From Ottelia alismoides (taxonomy: Eukaryota; Streptophyta; Magnoliopsida; Alismatales; Hydrocharitaceae): a DNA stretch of 64,000 nt. This document shows, piece by piece, positions 11,000-24,207 of the stretch; positions within the stretch are counted from its first letter, which is position 1, and each line of letters opens with the position of its first letter. Where the stretch lies: the NCBI GenBank assembly GCA_037367405.1, contig JAZKJV010010617.1, positions 781,501-845,500 of the forward strand. Direction: 5' to 3'. The notes under the pieces were generated by a model. That model was not told the DNA's origin. It did no database searches and saw nothing but the letters and a program-made list of their open reading frames with translations. A program made the position numbers and the translations under genes.

Positions 11000-12156
11000 T
11001 GTCTAGAATCCATTTCTTGTCTAAAAGCCACATTTCATCATCTTTGTTCAATCATTTTGGCATCAAAAACCCTAGCAAATGCGTGTAAATAACATTAAAT
11101 CCAGCATATTAGCATCCATGCATGTGCATGTAAATAGTGTATAAAACACTATAATTAAAGCCAAAATTATAGAATAAATAAAAGAAAAGAAAAAGAATAA
11201 AATATTGTAAATATTTTATGACCCGAAACCCCGAGACCTAGGCATCTCGATGACTAGGTCGACAAGGAATAAAGTAGGGGGAGATAAGGGCCAAAATACA
11301 ATAAAAACACCTTTTATTCAATTCATTCTTTATTCATTTTGGGACCTATTTTTGGTTCCACTTTTTATACTCCAAATAAACAAACTTTGTACATGAAAGT
11401 TGTAGATATTTAAATAAAGAAAAATACAAAAAATTATTTTACTGAAAACTAGTGTACAGATAAAAAGTTATGGTCTGAATAAGATTTCAGAACTCCAAAT
11501 TCCCAGACCTGTATCTTGCAAATAAAAACTCAAAATCTACCAAACTCACCTTTAATTGTATATAGCTTAAAATAAGCTATTTAATGGCATTGGTTTCGTA
11601 TTTTTCCGAGTTACGGTTTGAAAGTTGAGTTTTAGACCCCACTTGTATACTTATACCGATTACGATATTCATTTTATTATTTATTCATTATTTTTACAAT
11701 TTTATATTTTTATGATTTTGTAAATATTATTTATAATACTTATGTATATTAAAATCAAAATAAAAACATAAAGAAAACTCAAAATAAAATACCTATATAT
11801 ACATAGTACATAGGTACAATACCTATTCTTATACCTGTATAATACATACTTTTATTTTATTAAATACACAAAACACTTCAGAAAAAAATAAAATAAAACA
11901 AAAATATTTATTTAGTATACCAAAGTATTCTATAATAAATAAATTCAATACATAAAATAAAAATAAAATATTAAAAAAATATATATACTTATATAGCCTA
12001 TAAAGAGTAACTTGTATTTTTATACCTCATAAAAATAATTAAAAATCATAATAAAATACTTCATAAAAACATTTTTTATTTTATAATTAAATATTAACAA
12101 ATTCATTTACTATTTTAAATTGAATTTATAAAGCATTTTTTGCAGGAGTTTTCTAG

Positions 12157-12174
12157 TTGGTCCACGTGGACCAA
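12157..12174. promoter_or_regulatory. 18-bp G-box palindrome, 3' LTR of A
   Basis: Identical to the palindrome at 894-911 although flanking bases differ between the LTRs. It is followed 14 bases later by the W-box inverted repeat. Confidence 0.5.
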
Positions 12175-12187
12175 CCAGAGTGGTCTG

Positions 12188-12210
12188 ACAGTTGACCTCC
12201 GGTCAACTGT
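12188..12210. promoter_or_regulatory. Inverted W-box pair, 3' LTR of A
   Basis: Arms ACAGTTGACC and GGTCAACTGT are perfect reverse complements separated by TCC. Each arm holds a TTGACC W-box core, the site bound by WRKY factors. The 5' LTR has lost the second arm. Related pairs occur in the LTRs at 17573, 20106 and 45244. Confidence 0.5.
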
Positions 12211-14865
12211 CTGACCCTTCCTGTTCCATCAGACTTTTGTTTTTTATCGAGCTTTGAGGATTTTTTAAGACCCAACCTTTCACCCTTTGGCGATAGGGTC
12301 TTCGTGACTTTTTGTCCTCAAGGATTGGTGATTCACGCCCTAACGTTTCCTCGGGGAGTGGGTCAACGATTCGCAAGATAATCCTCGATCTTTGGGGCCT
12401 CTCCACTCGGCAGTCAAACCCTACAAAACGAAACCCTCGACTTCCCTTCTCATTTTGATCCCTCTTCCTCCATCGATTTCCCTAAACCCCTCACCCTTTG
12501 CGTTCCTGGTGACAGCAGGAAGACGTCGAGCCCGAAATCGATCCCTTTGGAGTTGAATCGAGGTGGTCCAAGCCTCTCGTCGGAGCGCCGCCCGCAGCTT
12601 GCTGCAGCCCACACCGGTGAGTCTCCCTCCTTTCTTTTTCCATTTTCTTGTAGCCTTAGCTTAGTATAACTTAGTCTAGTAACAGTTTAGGGTGTCTTTA
12701 TGTCATTCATCGTGAATCATCAGTCAAAGATCACAGCGGAGCTAAGCTCCGCCTCCACCTTCAGCCCTCACCAGTCACTGAAAATCTCTGCGATCACCTC
12801 CATCTTCTTTCCCTTCACCTTCTCTCGCCCCGACGCACCTCTGTATACCTCGATCTCGCTCAGATCGAGTTGCCAGAGCACCCCTCTCCGCCGCTCGCCG
12901 GAGCTCCACACCCGGGCCGCGCACCACCTCCATTTAACCCGAAAACACCCCCAGTCGCCTCGCCTGGTTTTTGCGCTTCTAACCCTGCAGGTCAGAGCCA
13001 AAGAGGAGGCTCTATCGAGCCTCGACAACTCGGGGAAGCACCTCCCAGGTCGCCGCCGCCGTCTGCCTTCACCTCGCGGTCTCAAGTTCGACTGAGACCT
13101 CCATTCGATGCGGAGGGGCCCCAGGATCGTTTTGCCCTTGATCCTAGTGCCGAAGAGGCCGTGTGTCGGCCGGATTCACTCGCCAAAGCTCGCCGGGGAG
13201 AGTGTTCTTCATGAACCTCTCTCTGCCGTTGGATCAGGAGCACCTTCCAGCACGCATAGGAGCCGTTAGATCTTCAGCACCCTCCACCGTCGGATCTCAT
13301 CGCGGGATCTAATCTTGGACGTCCGTACAAAGCGCCATCGAGCCACCAAATCAGGCCACGTGGATAAGTGGATCGCCCTCGGCTGCACGATCCGTATCTT
13401 GGGTATTTTGCACTTTCAACCCAAGAGTTTTTGTATTTACGTTTAGCCCTAAAACTTTCATCTGTAGCTTAAAAATATCTGTAATAATTGCAACAAGGAC
13501 CCTGAACTCCTTTTATTTGCGTTTTGGTCCCTGTCCACGTCACCTCACGTGACTGGGGCACGTGATTTTGGGTATTTTGCAACAAGCACCTGGAACTTTT
13601 TTGTATTTGCGTTTTTACCCTTGCACGTAGTGATTATAATATCTCTTTGGGTTATTTGCACTCCTGTCCTGCCGGCTTTCGATATTTGCAAATCTACCCC
13701 TGTGAATAGCATAACACGTGCTTTGTGCGTGTCTTTTTGGTGAAATTGCAATATTTTCCCTGTAGCTTTTGAATATTACACAAATGCCCCTGCAAGGATT
13801 GTAGTTGCTTTATGTTTTGTCTAATTATTGCATGCATCTCTTAAACCCCAAAAATTCCACAAAAAATCATTTTAAGCTCCTATTTAGTTGCAGATTCACG
13901 CTACAATTTTGCATTTCATTTTTGTTGAATCTTAATATTTATTAAAAATAAAAACAGGCATTTTTCCTCTTGTTTGCATTAGAAAATCCATAAAAATTAT
14001 AAATTCGTTTTTAAAATTCCCAAAAAAATTATATTTTGCTTGCATTATCATATTTTAGTGTCTGTCTAAAAATCACTAAAAGTTTTAAAACCAAAACCTT
14101 AAAAAATTAGAAAACACCTAAAAACTTCATAAAAATCTAAAAAATCAAGGAAAATCCTAAAAATATAAACTCTGGTCCTCTAGCTTCCTATTTTATTGTC
14201 CTTATTATAAAAATAATTTGGGAAAATTTTTCTACTGTTTAGTTTTTTCATTCCCATTTTAAATTCGGCCAGAACTTTTGCTTACTATTTTCTTGTATCT
14301 CCACTAATAAAAATACCAAAAACATTCTGAAAAATCCCCAAAAATCACAAAAATAGTAAAAAATTATAAAAAGACCAAAAAGATTTTGTTCCCTGATTTT
14401 TGATTATTTTTACCTATTGTTATAAATATATTCTCCCCTCTTTCCTTACATCGTATATATATTCTATTATTGAAAAAGAAAATACAAAAATATAAAATAT
14501 AAAAAGAAAATATAAATTCAGAACATCTAAAACCAAAATACAAAAATTTAAAAAACTTAAAAATCAAATAAAAAAATATAAAATCAAAAACCCACAAAGA
14601 AATTCATATTGGTGAAGTAGTTCATTGGACATAGGATTTGACTTTTTGTCTACACTCTACACCCTTGTTTCCTGTGTTCGACACCTACTTGCTTGCCACT
14701 GTACATTTTTAGTAGGGTATAATAAATTTTGATCCTTGTTCTTGATTGTTAATTAATTGTGTGGGTTAAATGTTGACGAACGAGAAAGCTTGAGTAGTCG
14801 CCCCAACGACTGTGAGTCTGATTTGTCAGACCATTATTTAGCGGCTCTCACATTTTTGTTTTTCA

Positions 14866-15663
14866 CCTGGACGACTTCATTATTGGGATGAGAGTGCACT
14901 CCATAGGTGACCACAGAGAACATATGCGAGTTTCAGATACCTCCGACGACAGGATGATGCATAAGCAGACATACCAGGAGGCTCAATAAGCTTCTACACT
15001 CAGTCCCTTCATTCTAGACTTGGAGTTCATTCATAGACTGCCGAAATTTGCAGTAGAGGCGCATGAGGAGCCATATCTCCATCTATCTGAGTTTGAGGAC
15101 TTCTGAGAGACCCAGGCATATTCAGATATCACTTCGGAGGAGTTGATGTTGAAGACCTTCCCATTTTCACTCCAGGATAGTGCCATGAGATGGCACAGAG
15201 GATTGGGAAGTAAGTTTGCTACGTGGGAGGATTACGCTCAAAGTTTCTACAGAGATTTTATCCCCAACGTAGAGCATATATAATGCGGTCTTTGATCAGA
15301 CTTTTCAGTAGACCCTCAGGAGCCATTGCATGAGTCATGGCTATGGTTTCTTTACCTCTTTAGGAGATTTCCAGACCATGGACTTTCACCGACCAACCTT
15401 ATTGAGATCTCCATGAGGGGGATGACCGCTGATCAGATTGCACTGGTAGTGACCTCGTGTGGTGGTTCACACATAGTTCTGACATTGATTTAGTTAATGC
15501 CATCTCGAGAGCACTTTCACAGAGTCCATCTTCACGAGATACACTAGTCGAGACAGCACACGAGGCTGATGCAATACCAGTGGGGTGTGCCACACTTCAT
15601 GAGGTTACAGCTTCTACACACCAGACCGAGGACATGGATTCTGATCGATTTTTCGAAGATTTT
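14866..15663 (+). pseudogene. gag remnant of a different Gypsy element
   Basis: Translating the plus strand gives EPYLHLSEFEDF, MLKTFPFSLQDSAMRWHRG, FATWEDYAQSFYRDFIP, a degenerate EPLHESW segment and RRFPDHGLSPTNLI, the Retrotrans_gag pattern of Athila/Tat elements, with stops near 15103 and 15282. A frameshift near 15450-15470 leads into a 69-codon tail (from 15457) ending FFEDF that I do not recognise. The copy differs clearly from the gag of A, so this is another family, cut off on the left by element A and on the right by LTR-like sequence. Confidence 0.7.
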
Positions 15664-15665
15664 TA

Positions 15666-18391
15666 GTGTTTTCAATTTCTATGGTTTTTATAAATGCAAA
15701 TACAACAAATATTGGACTGAAGCAAAAACAACTCAAAACAAACAAACATCATTTTTTGGAATTTTTAAAGGATTTTTAATATTTTTAATGGATTTTTAAA
15801 ATGAACAGTAGCATTTTTTAGAGTTTTTGAATTTTAAAAATACTAAATGGAAACAAAATGCAACCAAAAAATTCATGGAAATTCATAAACCATGGCAGGA
15901 GTCGTGTGTCAAAATCTCAAGATTTTTGGATGAAATTTTATATTTATTAACATAAAAGTCAAGCAAACAGCACACATCGACCTATATGCAAAGAAAACAT
16001 GTTTCAAGACCTAAACAATAACACTCATAAAAAGTACAAGGTCCTGGATGCATTTTTCACAATAATTCACGTACATGTCCCAAATCTACACGCACAGGGG
16101 TATAACAACAAATATTGAAACTATAACTTCAAAAAATAACATAAAAGAAGGCCATGATATTTCATGAAATTAACCCACAAGTACACGTGATGATGCACGT
16201 GCAACCACACAGGAAGGACCAAAATGCAAATACTAAAAACTGTAGGGGTCACAAATGCAATCAACCCTACTGTGTACTTTTTATTTTATAGACTAACTGA
16301 TAAAAAGAAACAACTGTAGGGGTAGCAGAGCAAATTACCCAAGAGGCTCGTGCGACTCACGTGGGGTGACAGGTGGCGCGTTCTGACTGGATGACGACGT
16401 GCAGCTCTGACGTGTACAGCTGGCAAATCCAACGACCTGACTGAGGTGCGAACATGGGCGTACGGAGACCATTAGATGTCAGATCTAATGGCCTAACAGG
16501 TGCAGGCTCTAGATGGTAGCGATGAGATCTGGGTGACGGGCGTAATCCAACGGCTGAGAAGAGTATTGGACAAACTCCACCTGGGCGAAGATCACCGGAG
16601 CACCAAGGGAGATCGACGGCTCCGATGAACGATAGGATGACGACAATAGGCTCGTGTGGCTCCTCCACGTCGGTTGGACGGGTCCAATGAGGTTGTTGAC
16701 GGTCAGATCTCCTAAAAGGGGGCTGAGACCTGGACGAGCTCCGACGAAGTGGGTGGAAAGCGAAAGGGGTTGTCTCCACGTGAGCCAAGACCTGCGGGGT
16801 AAAGCTCTCGCTACGAGCACGGCTCCGGCCATTGTTATTGAACTAAGATTAGAGAGAAGCGACGATGTATGGAGATGGGGCTTTTCGGCGATTGGAGGAG
16901 GAAACCGATGGCCTAATCTTTGATCGTACAAACAAGATTTGGGTGATCAGGTCCCGTAAGAAAGGATGACTGGTGAACGGGGTACTTGATCTAAGCGTGT
17001 GACAATGGCAGATGAAGCTCCGACCACCGGGTCAGAGCTAGCGGAGCGACAGAGGAAGGCTGATGGAAAATTCGGAAAATAATGGAGCCTAGGAACGAAA
17101 TGGGAGATACCTGAAGGTCCTAACGTAATCCTGAACTCCATTGGAAGATGTCGAAGAGGGTCTTCGCCTTGACATCGCTGCGGAAGGCGAGGGAGGCTCG
17201 TCGCTGCGGATCTCCGAACACGAGCTTCGAGCGTCAGCTACAGCAGCCCTCTCTGACCACCAAAGGTCTCCTCCGATTGCTATCACTAAGGGGAAGATTT
17301 CTAGGGTAGTAGAGAGGTGTGCGGAGTGAGTTCTCGACCTAGGGACTCAAATGAAGGATATATAGGCAGTCCCAAGTGGCTCGAGAGATCGGGCGTGGGT
17401 GCATGAATCGATAAGGATCTGCTCTTCCCTAGGGATCCACGAGGATGTTGGATCCAAGGGAAGGTGCGGGCAAAGTAATCAGGGCAAGAGAAGGCGAGAT
17501 CCGCTCCAAAGAATTCAAAGAATTCGTGCGCGTGAGATGGATCCGCGAAGAGAGGGTCTGGGGGGGGGGGTAGTTGACCGGGGTCAACATCCCTCCTGGA
17601 CCAATCAGAAAAAGGGTGGGTCAAAAATATTTGAAAAATAAATTAAAAATATAAGATGAATTTATTTTAAAAAATGTAATGAAAAATATTCCTTATTTTC
17701 TGAACTATTTTTTGTGATTTTTAATTATTCTTATGAAAAATAATTAAGGTATCTACATTATATTACTTTATATACATGTATAAAATACTTATGTATTTTT
17801 ATTTTTACTTTTATTTTCTTATTTTTGTACAAATACCCCAATTTTATATTTTATTTCTTTACAACATATTATTTGAAGTTTAAAATAATTTTTATTTTAT
17901 TTTTATGAGTTATTTACAAGTGTATAATAAATAGGTTTATGATACATATGTTCAGGTATTATATACAAGGTGATAGAGAGCGAAAGTTATTTTTAATTTT
18001 ATTTTTTAATTTTTATTTATTTTAAGAATATATAAGAGGAATAAATATAGCTTTTTATTTATATTTTTGTAAAAATTATACATATATACATAAGAAGGAG
18101 TATGTACAAGGGTAGAGTGGCCTATCTCTCTCTACTTATTTTATTTGGCGATCAGGTCCCTTTTGGACCCTCTCTTGGGTTTAGGTCACTCAATATTTAT
18201 TCTAAATATTTCCCTCGTTTTCTTTTATTCTTTATTTCTTTTATTTTGGCACAAGTACATGGTAATTATAAATTATTAACAAATGCATGCTTTATTGGTA
18301 ACTTGTTGTATTTACAACTATATACGTGATGTTTTGCCAAGATATTTAGCTAAAATAAAAAGAATAAAGAGTGATGAATGGGGATTCATCA
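15666..18391 (-). repeat. Minus-strand Athila-like LTR, solo or truncated
   Basis: Read on the minus strand, it starts at 18391 with TGATGAATCCCCATTCATCAC, matching the start of element B's LTRs. It then passes an aataaagta/gagagataggcc segment equivalent to the aataaagtagggggagataagggcc of element A, and shows the same AT-rich, GC-rich (about 17590-16370), AT-rich layout. The left edge is not sharp: no matching target duplication to CAAGT (18392-18396) was found near 15660, and the length (2.7 kb) is short of the 3.7-3.9 kb of A and B. It is most likely truncated. Several ORFs of up to 143 codons in the GC-rich block are not supported as genes. Confidence 0.7.
17573..17588. promoter_or_regulatory. 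Inverted W-box pair in the minus-strand LTR
   Basis: GTTGACC and GGTCAAC flank a GG spacer, a perfect inverted repeat, next to GGACCAATCAG (a CCAAT motif) a few bases to the right. Same position relative to the AT/GC switch as in the other LTRs. A run of 11 Gs lies just to the left (17560-17570). Confidence 0.5.
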
Positions 18392-18915
18392 CAAGTATAT
18401 TTACACTAGCACTATCACAGAAGAGGGTAAAGTTTCGACAAGCTTACTGATTTCTCAAGGAGGACATCTCCAACAAATGTAATTGCTACTTGTGTAATGG
18501 GTTAGTGAATGAGACATCATATCTTATTAAATGTTTATTTCTTTCTCATTAGTTTTTTATTCAATTTTAATTTTATAAATTGTATTTATGTAGTGATGTG
18601 AATAATGAGAGGAGGCGATTCTAGCGGATGCGGTGGTTATGGCGACCACCGACTGCCTCCATCCAAGCAGGATTGTAATATTTTTTATTAATGTGTAATA
18701 TTTAATATAAAATTGACATCATTATTATTGATTTATAATTGTACATCGATTTTTTTTACCATTTATTTCAAGTTACAGTCGGATGATCATGGGACCCAGA
18801 GTGAGTGCATTCGTTTAGAACAGCATCTCTATTGGGATATAGGTGCATGTACATCTTCTCTAGTACGTGGAGCATACTCCGACCCATAGATCTCCTTTTG
18901 ATGGACATCATCCTA
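18392..18915 (+). pseudogene. Left half of a transposase-like locus split by element B
   Basis: A possible first exon starts with ATG at 18607 (MRGGDSSGCGGYGD...), then an AT-rich intron-like stretch ends in a ttcaag acceptor-like site near 18771, followed by SDDHGTQSECIRLEQHLYW. Removing element B (18916-31394 plus one target copy) would join this to the fragment starting at 31395. The N-terminal Gly-rich opening fits, but does not prove, a TNPA/PF03004-type gene. Stops are present (TAG near 18888). Confidence 0.35.
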
Positions 18916-20085
18916 TGATGAATCTCCATTTCATCACCTTTATTCTATCATTTCGACCTTTAAACCATAGCTAAATTCATGTAGATATCATTATTTTGCA
19001 TAAATTTACATTCATTGTTTATTGTATATATATTTCATAAAACACATTCTTCAAATCCCAAAAAAAGAATAAAGAAGAGAAAAGAAAAGGAAATAAAATG
19101 CTAAAGGTATTTTATGACCCTAAACCTTGAGACCTACGCATCATGATGACTGGGTTGACAAGGAATAAAGTAGGGGAGATAAGGGCCAAAAACATCAATA
19201 AAACATAATTTTTTCCTTTAATAATTTATTTTTGGGACTCATTTTATTATTTATTATTTTTACCTCAAATAAATAAACTATGTACATGAAAGTTGTAGAT
19301 ATAATACATAGAGTAATAAAAAATTGATTTCACACAAAAATAATACGTAGTGTACATATTATACTCAGAATAAAAATCTAAAATCTAAACGTATAAACCC
19401 ATATCTTCTCCATCTGAACTAAAAATGCACCAAATCCTTTTAATTGATATAATTTTTTTACTATTTAATGAAGGTGGTGTCATTTAATTTGGAGTTTAGA
19501 TGCAAAAGTTGGGTTTTGGACCCCTATTGTACAATATACTGGAATATAAATAAAAGGGGGAGATTATTCTTTTATTCTTCTTATATATTTTATATTATTA
19601 TATACTTGAAAATATTATTTACATGCTATTAAAAATATAAAAATAAAATAAAAACCATTAAAAATATAATAAAATAAATGAAGATATAAAAAATACAAGG
19701 TTGAATATACTGTACTTATTCCGATATAATCAATACCCTTATTTATTTAAGTGTAAAAACTACATCAGCGAAATATAATAAAAATATATTTATGTAATTT
19801 TTATTAAGTTATAAATTTATAAATTATGCATATAAAGTAATAAAATAAAAAATACAGATTAAAAAATATACCTAATATATAGGTAAATATACCTATAAAT
19901 GAAGCCTTAAAAAGTAACCTATAATAAATTAACTCATAAAAATAAATAAAATCATATTAAAATACTACATAAAATAATAAATATTTTTTATATTGAACTT
20001 AAAAATTAAAGAAATCATTTACTATTTTATTTCCAATTATTTATTCTTTCTCATTTTATTTATATCCTCTTTCGATTGACATGAC

Positions 20086-20121
20086 CCAATCAGGGTTCGT
20101 TATCTATTGATCTCAGTCAAC
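20086..20121 (+). promoter_or_regulatory. CCAAT motif and W-box pair, 5' LTR of B
   Basis: CCCAATCAGGG is followed about 12 bases later by ATTGATC TC AGTCAAC, a decayed version of the GTTGACC/GGTCAAC pair of element A. The 3' LTR has the corresponding CCAATCAGGGTCC and ATTGACC near 29330-29355. Confidence 0.4.
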
Positions 20122-22283
20122 TCTCTTACCAAGGTCCTAGGTCTCATATCATGTCATTTGACCTATCTTTCCTTGATTTTTGTTTCCCAATTCTTTCACA
20201 ATTTGAGATTGTTTTCCTCTTCGACTTTTCACCTCGATCTTCCATCTTTCATGCTAGATCAGTGCATCGAGCATTGCATCACTAGATCGAGTCGGCTACC
20301 TCGATCTTTTCCCTCCAGTATTCTCCTGTACAAAACTTACCCCACCTCTCTGCATTTTCTCCCCTTTTAGCATTCAAATGTTCGAGCCATGTGATAGGAA
20401 GCTCGCCAATCACTCAGGAGGATCGAGGAGGCATTGTTGAGGTCGATTCCAACATCTCTGATGCTCACCAGTGTGAGGTCTCAACAATGCCCCCAGCTGC
20501 TTCAGGTTAGTTCCATAGGTCTTTTGGTAGATTTAGTACATAGATTTCATTTTATGCTTAAATTTTGTGCTTTTATCGCTTGTTTAGCCTAGGATTGGGA
20601 TATTAAACTTCGTTGGAGCTCTAGAGCTTCGGCCATTACTACTCATTGTACCAACCTTGTTCAGAACATCATGACCACCCTATTTTATCCCCCTCACATT
20701 TCTCCACCAGTTCGACCCATTAGCCCCCTCAGATCTGCCCCAGTTTTGAGCCTTGAAGTCCACATCCTCCACCATTTGCCGGACTTCGCATTCCACCTCA
20801 CCGTCCACAAATAAAGGCCTAGACTTGCTTGCCCATCCACCGTTATGCTTCGTAACCCGTTTGCTCCTGGATAGACCCATCTGAGGGTCATTTGAAGCCA
20901 AGAACATCCTCAAGGAGACGAAGCACTCTAGGGCTCCAGCATTGAGCCCTGGATAATTTTGAGAGCATCTACTGTTACGGGGAGGTTATAGGAGCATATC
21001 AAGCCAATCAGAGGTGCAGGAGGAGGTCAGAGGAGCGAGCAACACTAGATCGAAGCTCGCCTTTAGCGAGTTCTTCACCTATTCTTCCAACCCCGTCGAG
21101 GAATGTCTGATCAAGTGCGTCCTCAAGATCAAGTAGTTGACGTTAGATTAAGTGAGCCTTAGTGTTTGGATTCCCATCAGGGATCTATTCTTGGACATAC
21201 AACTCGAAGCATCATCATGTGTTGTGGACATGACGCTGACATTTGAAATCACCAGTGTCAAATGATATACGTCTTTAGTGGTAATTTACAAATCATTCCC
21301 TCTAATTTTTTTATTTTTCTTTAGTCCTGTAATTTATTTAAGTGTTTTAAAATGTTTGTAAAATTTGCATGGAACCCCCTAAGTTATTGTATATTGCTAT
21401 TTGGTCTTAGTTAGGTGACATATCACGTGAGGTGGCTACTTTGCATAGAGGCCTTCACTGTTTTTTATACTTATATTTAGTATTTAAATTTTCTTTTTAT
21501 TTGTTAAAATTTGGGTTATTTTCATACTCACCCTTAACATAAATTTTACTCACAAATATGTCATTATCAATTCAATTATTTTTGTGCTTGTTTTTCCATT
21601 TATTAAAAATACAAAACATGCTCCAAATATTATGAAACAATCGGGTGAATTGTCTGGTAGTATACTCTTTTACGTTATATTTTCTATTTTGCATTTTAGG
21701 ATTTTTTTTCAAGTTATTAAAAGTCAAAAATAGTTTGTTTAGTCTTTATTTGAAATAAAAATTCCCAAATATTTATAAAATTGTACTGAAAATTACGAAA
21801 AAAATATTATTTTTCTATTATTGTATTTTGTACCTCTAGACCAAAAATCAATAAAACTGGAAAAAGAAAACGATGAAAAATTAAAGATATCCAAAATCCT
21901 TATAAAAACCCAAAAACAATTATTTTTGTCTTTGAATTTTCATTATATTGTATGTCATATATTAGAAATAATTTAAGGAATATTGAACATATTTCATAAT
22001 TTTAGTACCTTAAAACATTAGGCCAATTTATTTAATCCATGGTTTAGAACATTTTTAACTTTAAAATATATAAAACCTATTAAAAATATCAAAAAAACAT
22101 ATAAATAGTAGAAATATAATATTAATACAAAAATACTTTATTCTGTAGGTTTTGGTTATGCTTTATTATATTTTAAAATATATTTTTGTATTTCCTATAT
22201 GGTTATATATTAACCTATATTATTCTTTTAAAAAGAAAAATGAAAACTAAAAAATATCAAAACAAAATTTAAAAAATTAAAAT

Positions 22284-22286
<3 letters not shown>

Positions 22287-22322
<36 letters not shown>
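22287..22322. repeat. (AT)n microsatellite in 5' LTR of B
   Basis: About 17 AT units with one interrupting G. The 3' LTR has only short AT runs at the matching place (near 31100), so the tract grew after insertion or was lost in the partner. Confidence 0.85.
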
Positions 22323-22633
22323 TAAAATCCATATAAAATATATAATATTAAAACCCACACAAAAAATACAATAAAAAGACAAGAGAAGGACAATTATGCA
22401 TTCATTTACGTACTATCACGTTTGCTCCCTTTGTTCGACACTCTACATACTTATACATATACACATCTTTTCTAGAGTTATAAAGATTTTAATTACACAT
22501 TCTTTTTTACAATGCTATATTTTATTTGTGGGTTAATTGTAGCCTGAAGATGGTTTTCTTGTGGGTTGCCGCAACGACTTTGTCTTGGCCTTGTGAGGAC
22601 ATATTTGACCCATGAAAGATCATGTTCAATAAA

Positions 22634-22651
22634 TGGCGCCATCATCGCGGA
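22634..22651 (+). other. Primer-binding site of element B
   Basis: TGGCGCCATCATCGCGGA matches the tRNA-Asp-type site of element A at 13 of 18 positions including the first seven, and lies two bases after the LTR end, the same spacing as in A. Confidence 0.75.
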
Positions 22652-24207
22652 GCAATGCTGCATAGATTGATTTTGTGTTCTCTTCTATATATTTTCCCTT
22701 TATTTATTTTCTATTTTATATGATGTTATTAGTGAACTATCTAACCTCATTTCTCTTATTTAAACTTGTTGTGAGGGATCGCGAATCGAGGGCTGATTTC
22801 TTAGGAGATTCAGTACATCCCCTGAGAGGAGGAGTCAACTATATGTCCTACTTAGCAGGAGAGAACTATAGAAAATTTCGAAGATAGTGCATTTTGTCTT
22901 TTATTTCATTTTATTTTATCTTGTAATTCAAGAGAGAGAGAGAGAGACACATATTTTATTATAATAATTAGACTCTTAGGACACTGCTGCTTCGTGAGGT
23001 CCAATGCTTGAGTGAATGTTCACTTTAGGCCTCATCATATTTTTCGTGTTTTAATTGATTTCTTTTCAATTTTTTTCATGCATTTATTTTTCATTGGTTT
23101 TGTGTGGTTGACCCCTAATTTAAGATTATATTGATCGATAAATTAAGGTCCAAAGCCCAAATTAAAGTTGTGTGTACCTATAGATTCGCACTTGGACTTA
23201 GTCAAATTTAATTTCTTCTCACATAGACTTGAAACCCCGTGCTGTGAGAGGTTTCCATACAGTGCTTGCAGGGCCCACTGTGGTCGGCATCGATGAGCCT
23301 CCATGACCGGAATCTTAGGTTTCTTTATAGGTGTTCTGCAATTTATGCTTCACGATAATAACAATTACAATTCTATGGCGATTTCATCGATTACATTGCA
23401 TATAGTGTAGGTGTCAATTTTGCTTAGTATGTTGCAAGAACAGATCTAGAGGTAAGTTGAGCATTTCTACTTTATCATACATCATCAATCTCTCTTGCAT
23501 TGCTTTTTTGACTCTCTTCCTCTGATTTTTACAACATAGGATATTAAAGGAATTAATTCCTGGTTAGGACTCGTGCATTTTTATTAAAATTCAAAAAAAT
23601 GGTAATCAATAAAATTAGGACTGTTAATTTCACTCAATCCTAAAATCAAAAAGAAAAATCTTTGTCTTTGGGAAAGTAATCCCCTCATTGTATTCGCATA
23701 TTATACTTGACACGTACATACTAAGGATTACTTCCCCAATCCCAGGCCTACCTACATACATGTACAAGTTTTTGAAATTACCTAACTCTAAAATTTGACA
23801 AGACAAGAAGATCGAACTTTCATGGTCATCATTGTGTTGAGTAGATGAATTGAGGGGGTTTTGCTTATTCATATTTGTGTTTGTCTATGTGCATATTCAA
23901 TCTTCTCTGTGCAATTATGCCTTTTTCTCGCATATCTTGATTTGACTAACGTCCTCTCACGATCACCACCTTTTGTTTCAGACATGGCCCATTGAAGTTA
24001 TTTTTATCCGGACTTCGTGGATCCTTCAGACACTCCAGCCGATCCTCCTCCATTTTTCTAAGAGGACTTTTCTCTTGATTCTTCATTTTGTATATATCTG
24101 CCAAATCCACTATTTCATGCATCGAATTTTAAGTTTTAGCCGCCACCACCGCGCTCACATTTCCCACATCTCCCTCCCCCAATACTAAGTTGTTGGAGTC
24201 ATTACTC
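22652..24207 (+). other. Leader of element B, no gene seen
   Basis: A segment near 22780-22870 corresponds to the leader of A at 3707-3800. A GA-repeat lies at 22930-22948. The gag capsid core should fall between here and 24208 but none of its motifs is visible in any frame, so gag appears deleted. Confidence 0.6.

Larger units (their letters stand above)
1..14865 (+). mobile_element. Element A: Athila-type Ty3/Gypsy LTR retrotransposon, 5' end outside window
   Basis: Positions 1-3573 align with 11262-14865 along their whole length (for example both begin cgacaaggaataaagtaggg), so they are the two LTRs of one element. The 5' LTR lacks about 260 bases, which lie before the window. The order LTR, tRNA-Asp-type primer site, gag, protease, RT, RNase H, LTR is that of Ty3/Gypsy elements. 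The primer site and the gag and protease wording match the Athila/Tat branch. Integrase is absent. Differences between the LTRs are scattered, several per 100 bases by eye, so the insertion is not recent. The left target duplication is outside the window; the five bases after the right LTR are CCTGG. Confidence 0.9.
11000..14865 (+). repeat. 3' LTR of element A
   Basis: Complete or nearly complete LTR of about 3.87 kb. The left edge is placed at the TGTCTAGAATCC at 11000 by analogy with TGATGAATCTCC that opens the LTRs of element B, but the expected polypurine tract does not precede it, so the edge is uncertain by tens of bases. The right edge is firm: TTTTTCA at 14865 matches the 5' LTR end. 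GC-rich block at about 12150-13400, AT-rich flanks. Confidence 0.85.
18916..22631 (+). repeat. 5' LTR of element B
   Basis: 3716 bases, beginning TGATGAATCTCC and ending CAATA, where the partner LTR ends CAACA, so the terminal CA has mutated to TA. It shares the aataaagtaggg(g)agataagggcc block, the CCAAT/W-box block (near 20086-20121) and overall layout with element A but is otherwise strongly diverged. It is about 550 bases longer than the 3' LTR, which carries internal deletions. Confidence 0.85.

Noticed and set aside
15660..15680. Target duplication for the left edge of the minus-strand LTR
   Set aside because: No copy of CAAGT is found near the left edge, so the element was called truncated or solo without a proven boundary.
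16357..17641. Several ORFs on both strands of up to 143 codons
   Set aside because: They occupy the GC-rich block of the minus-strand LTR and overlap one another; no protein family resemblance.
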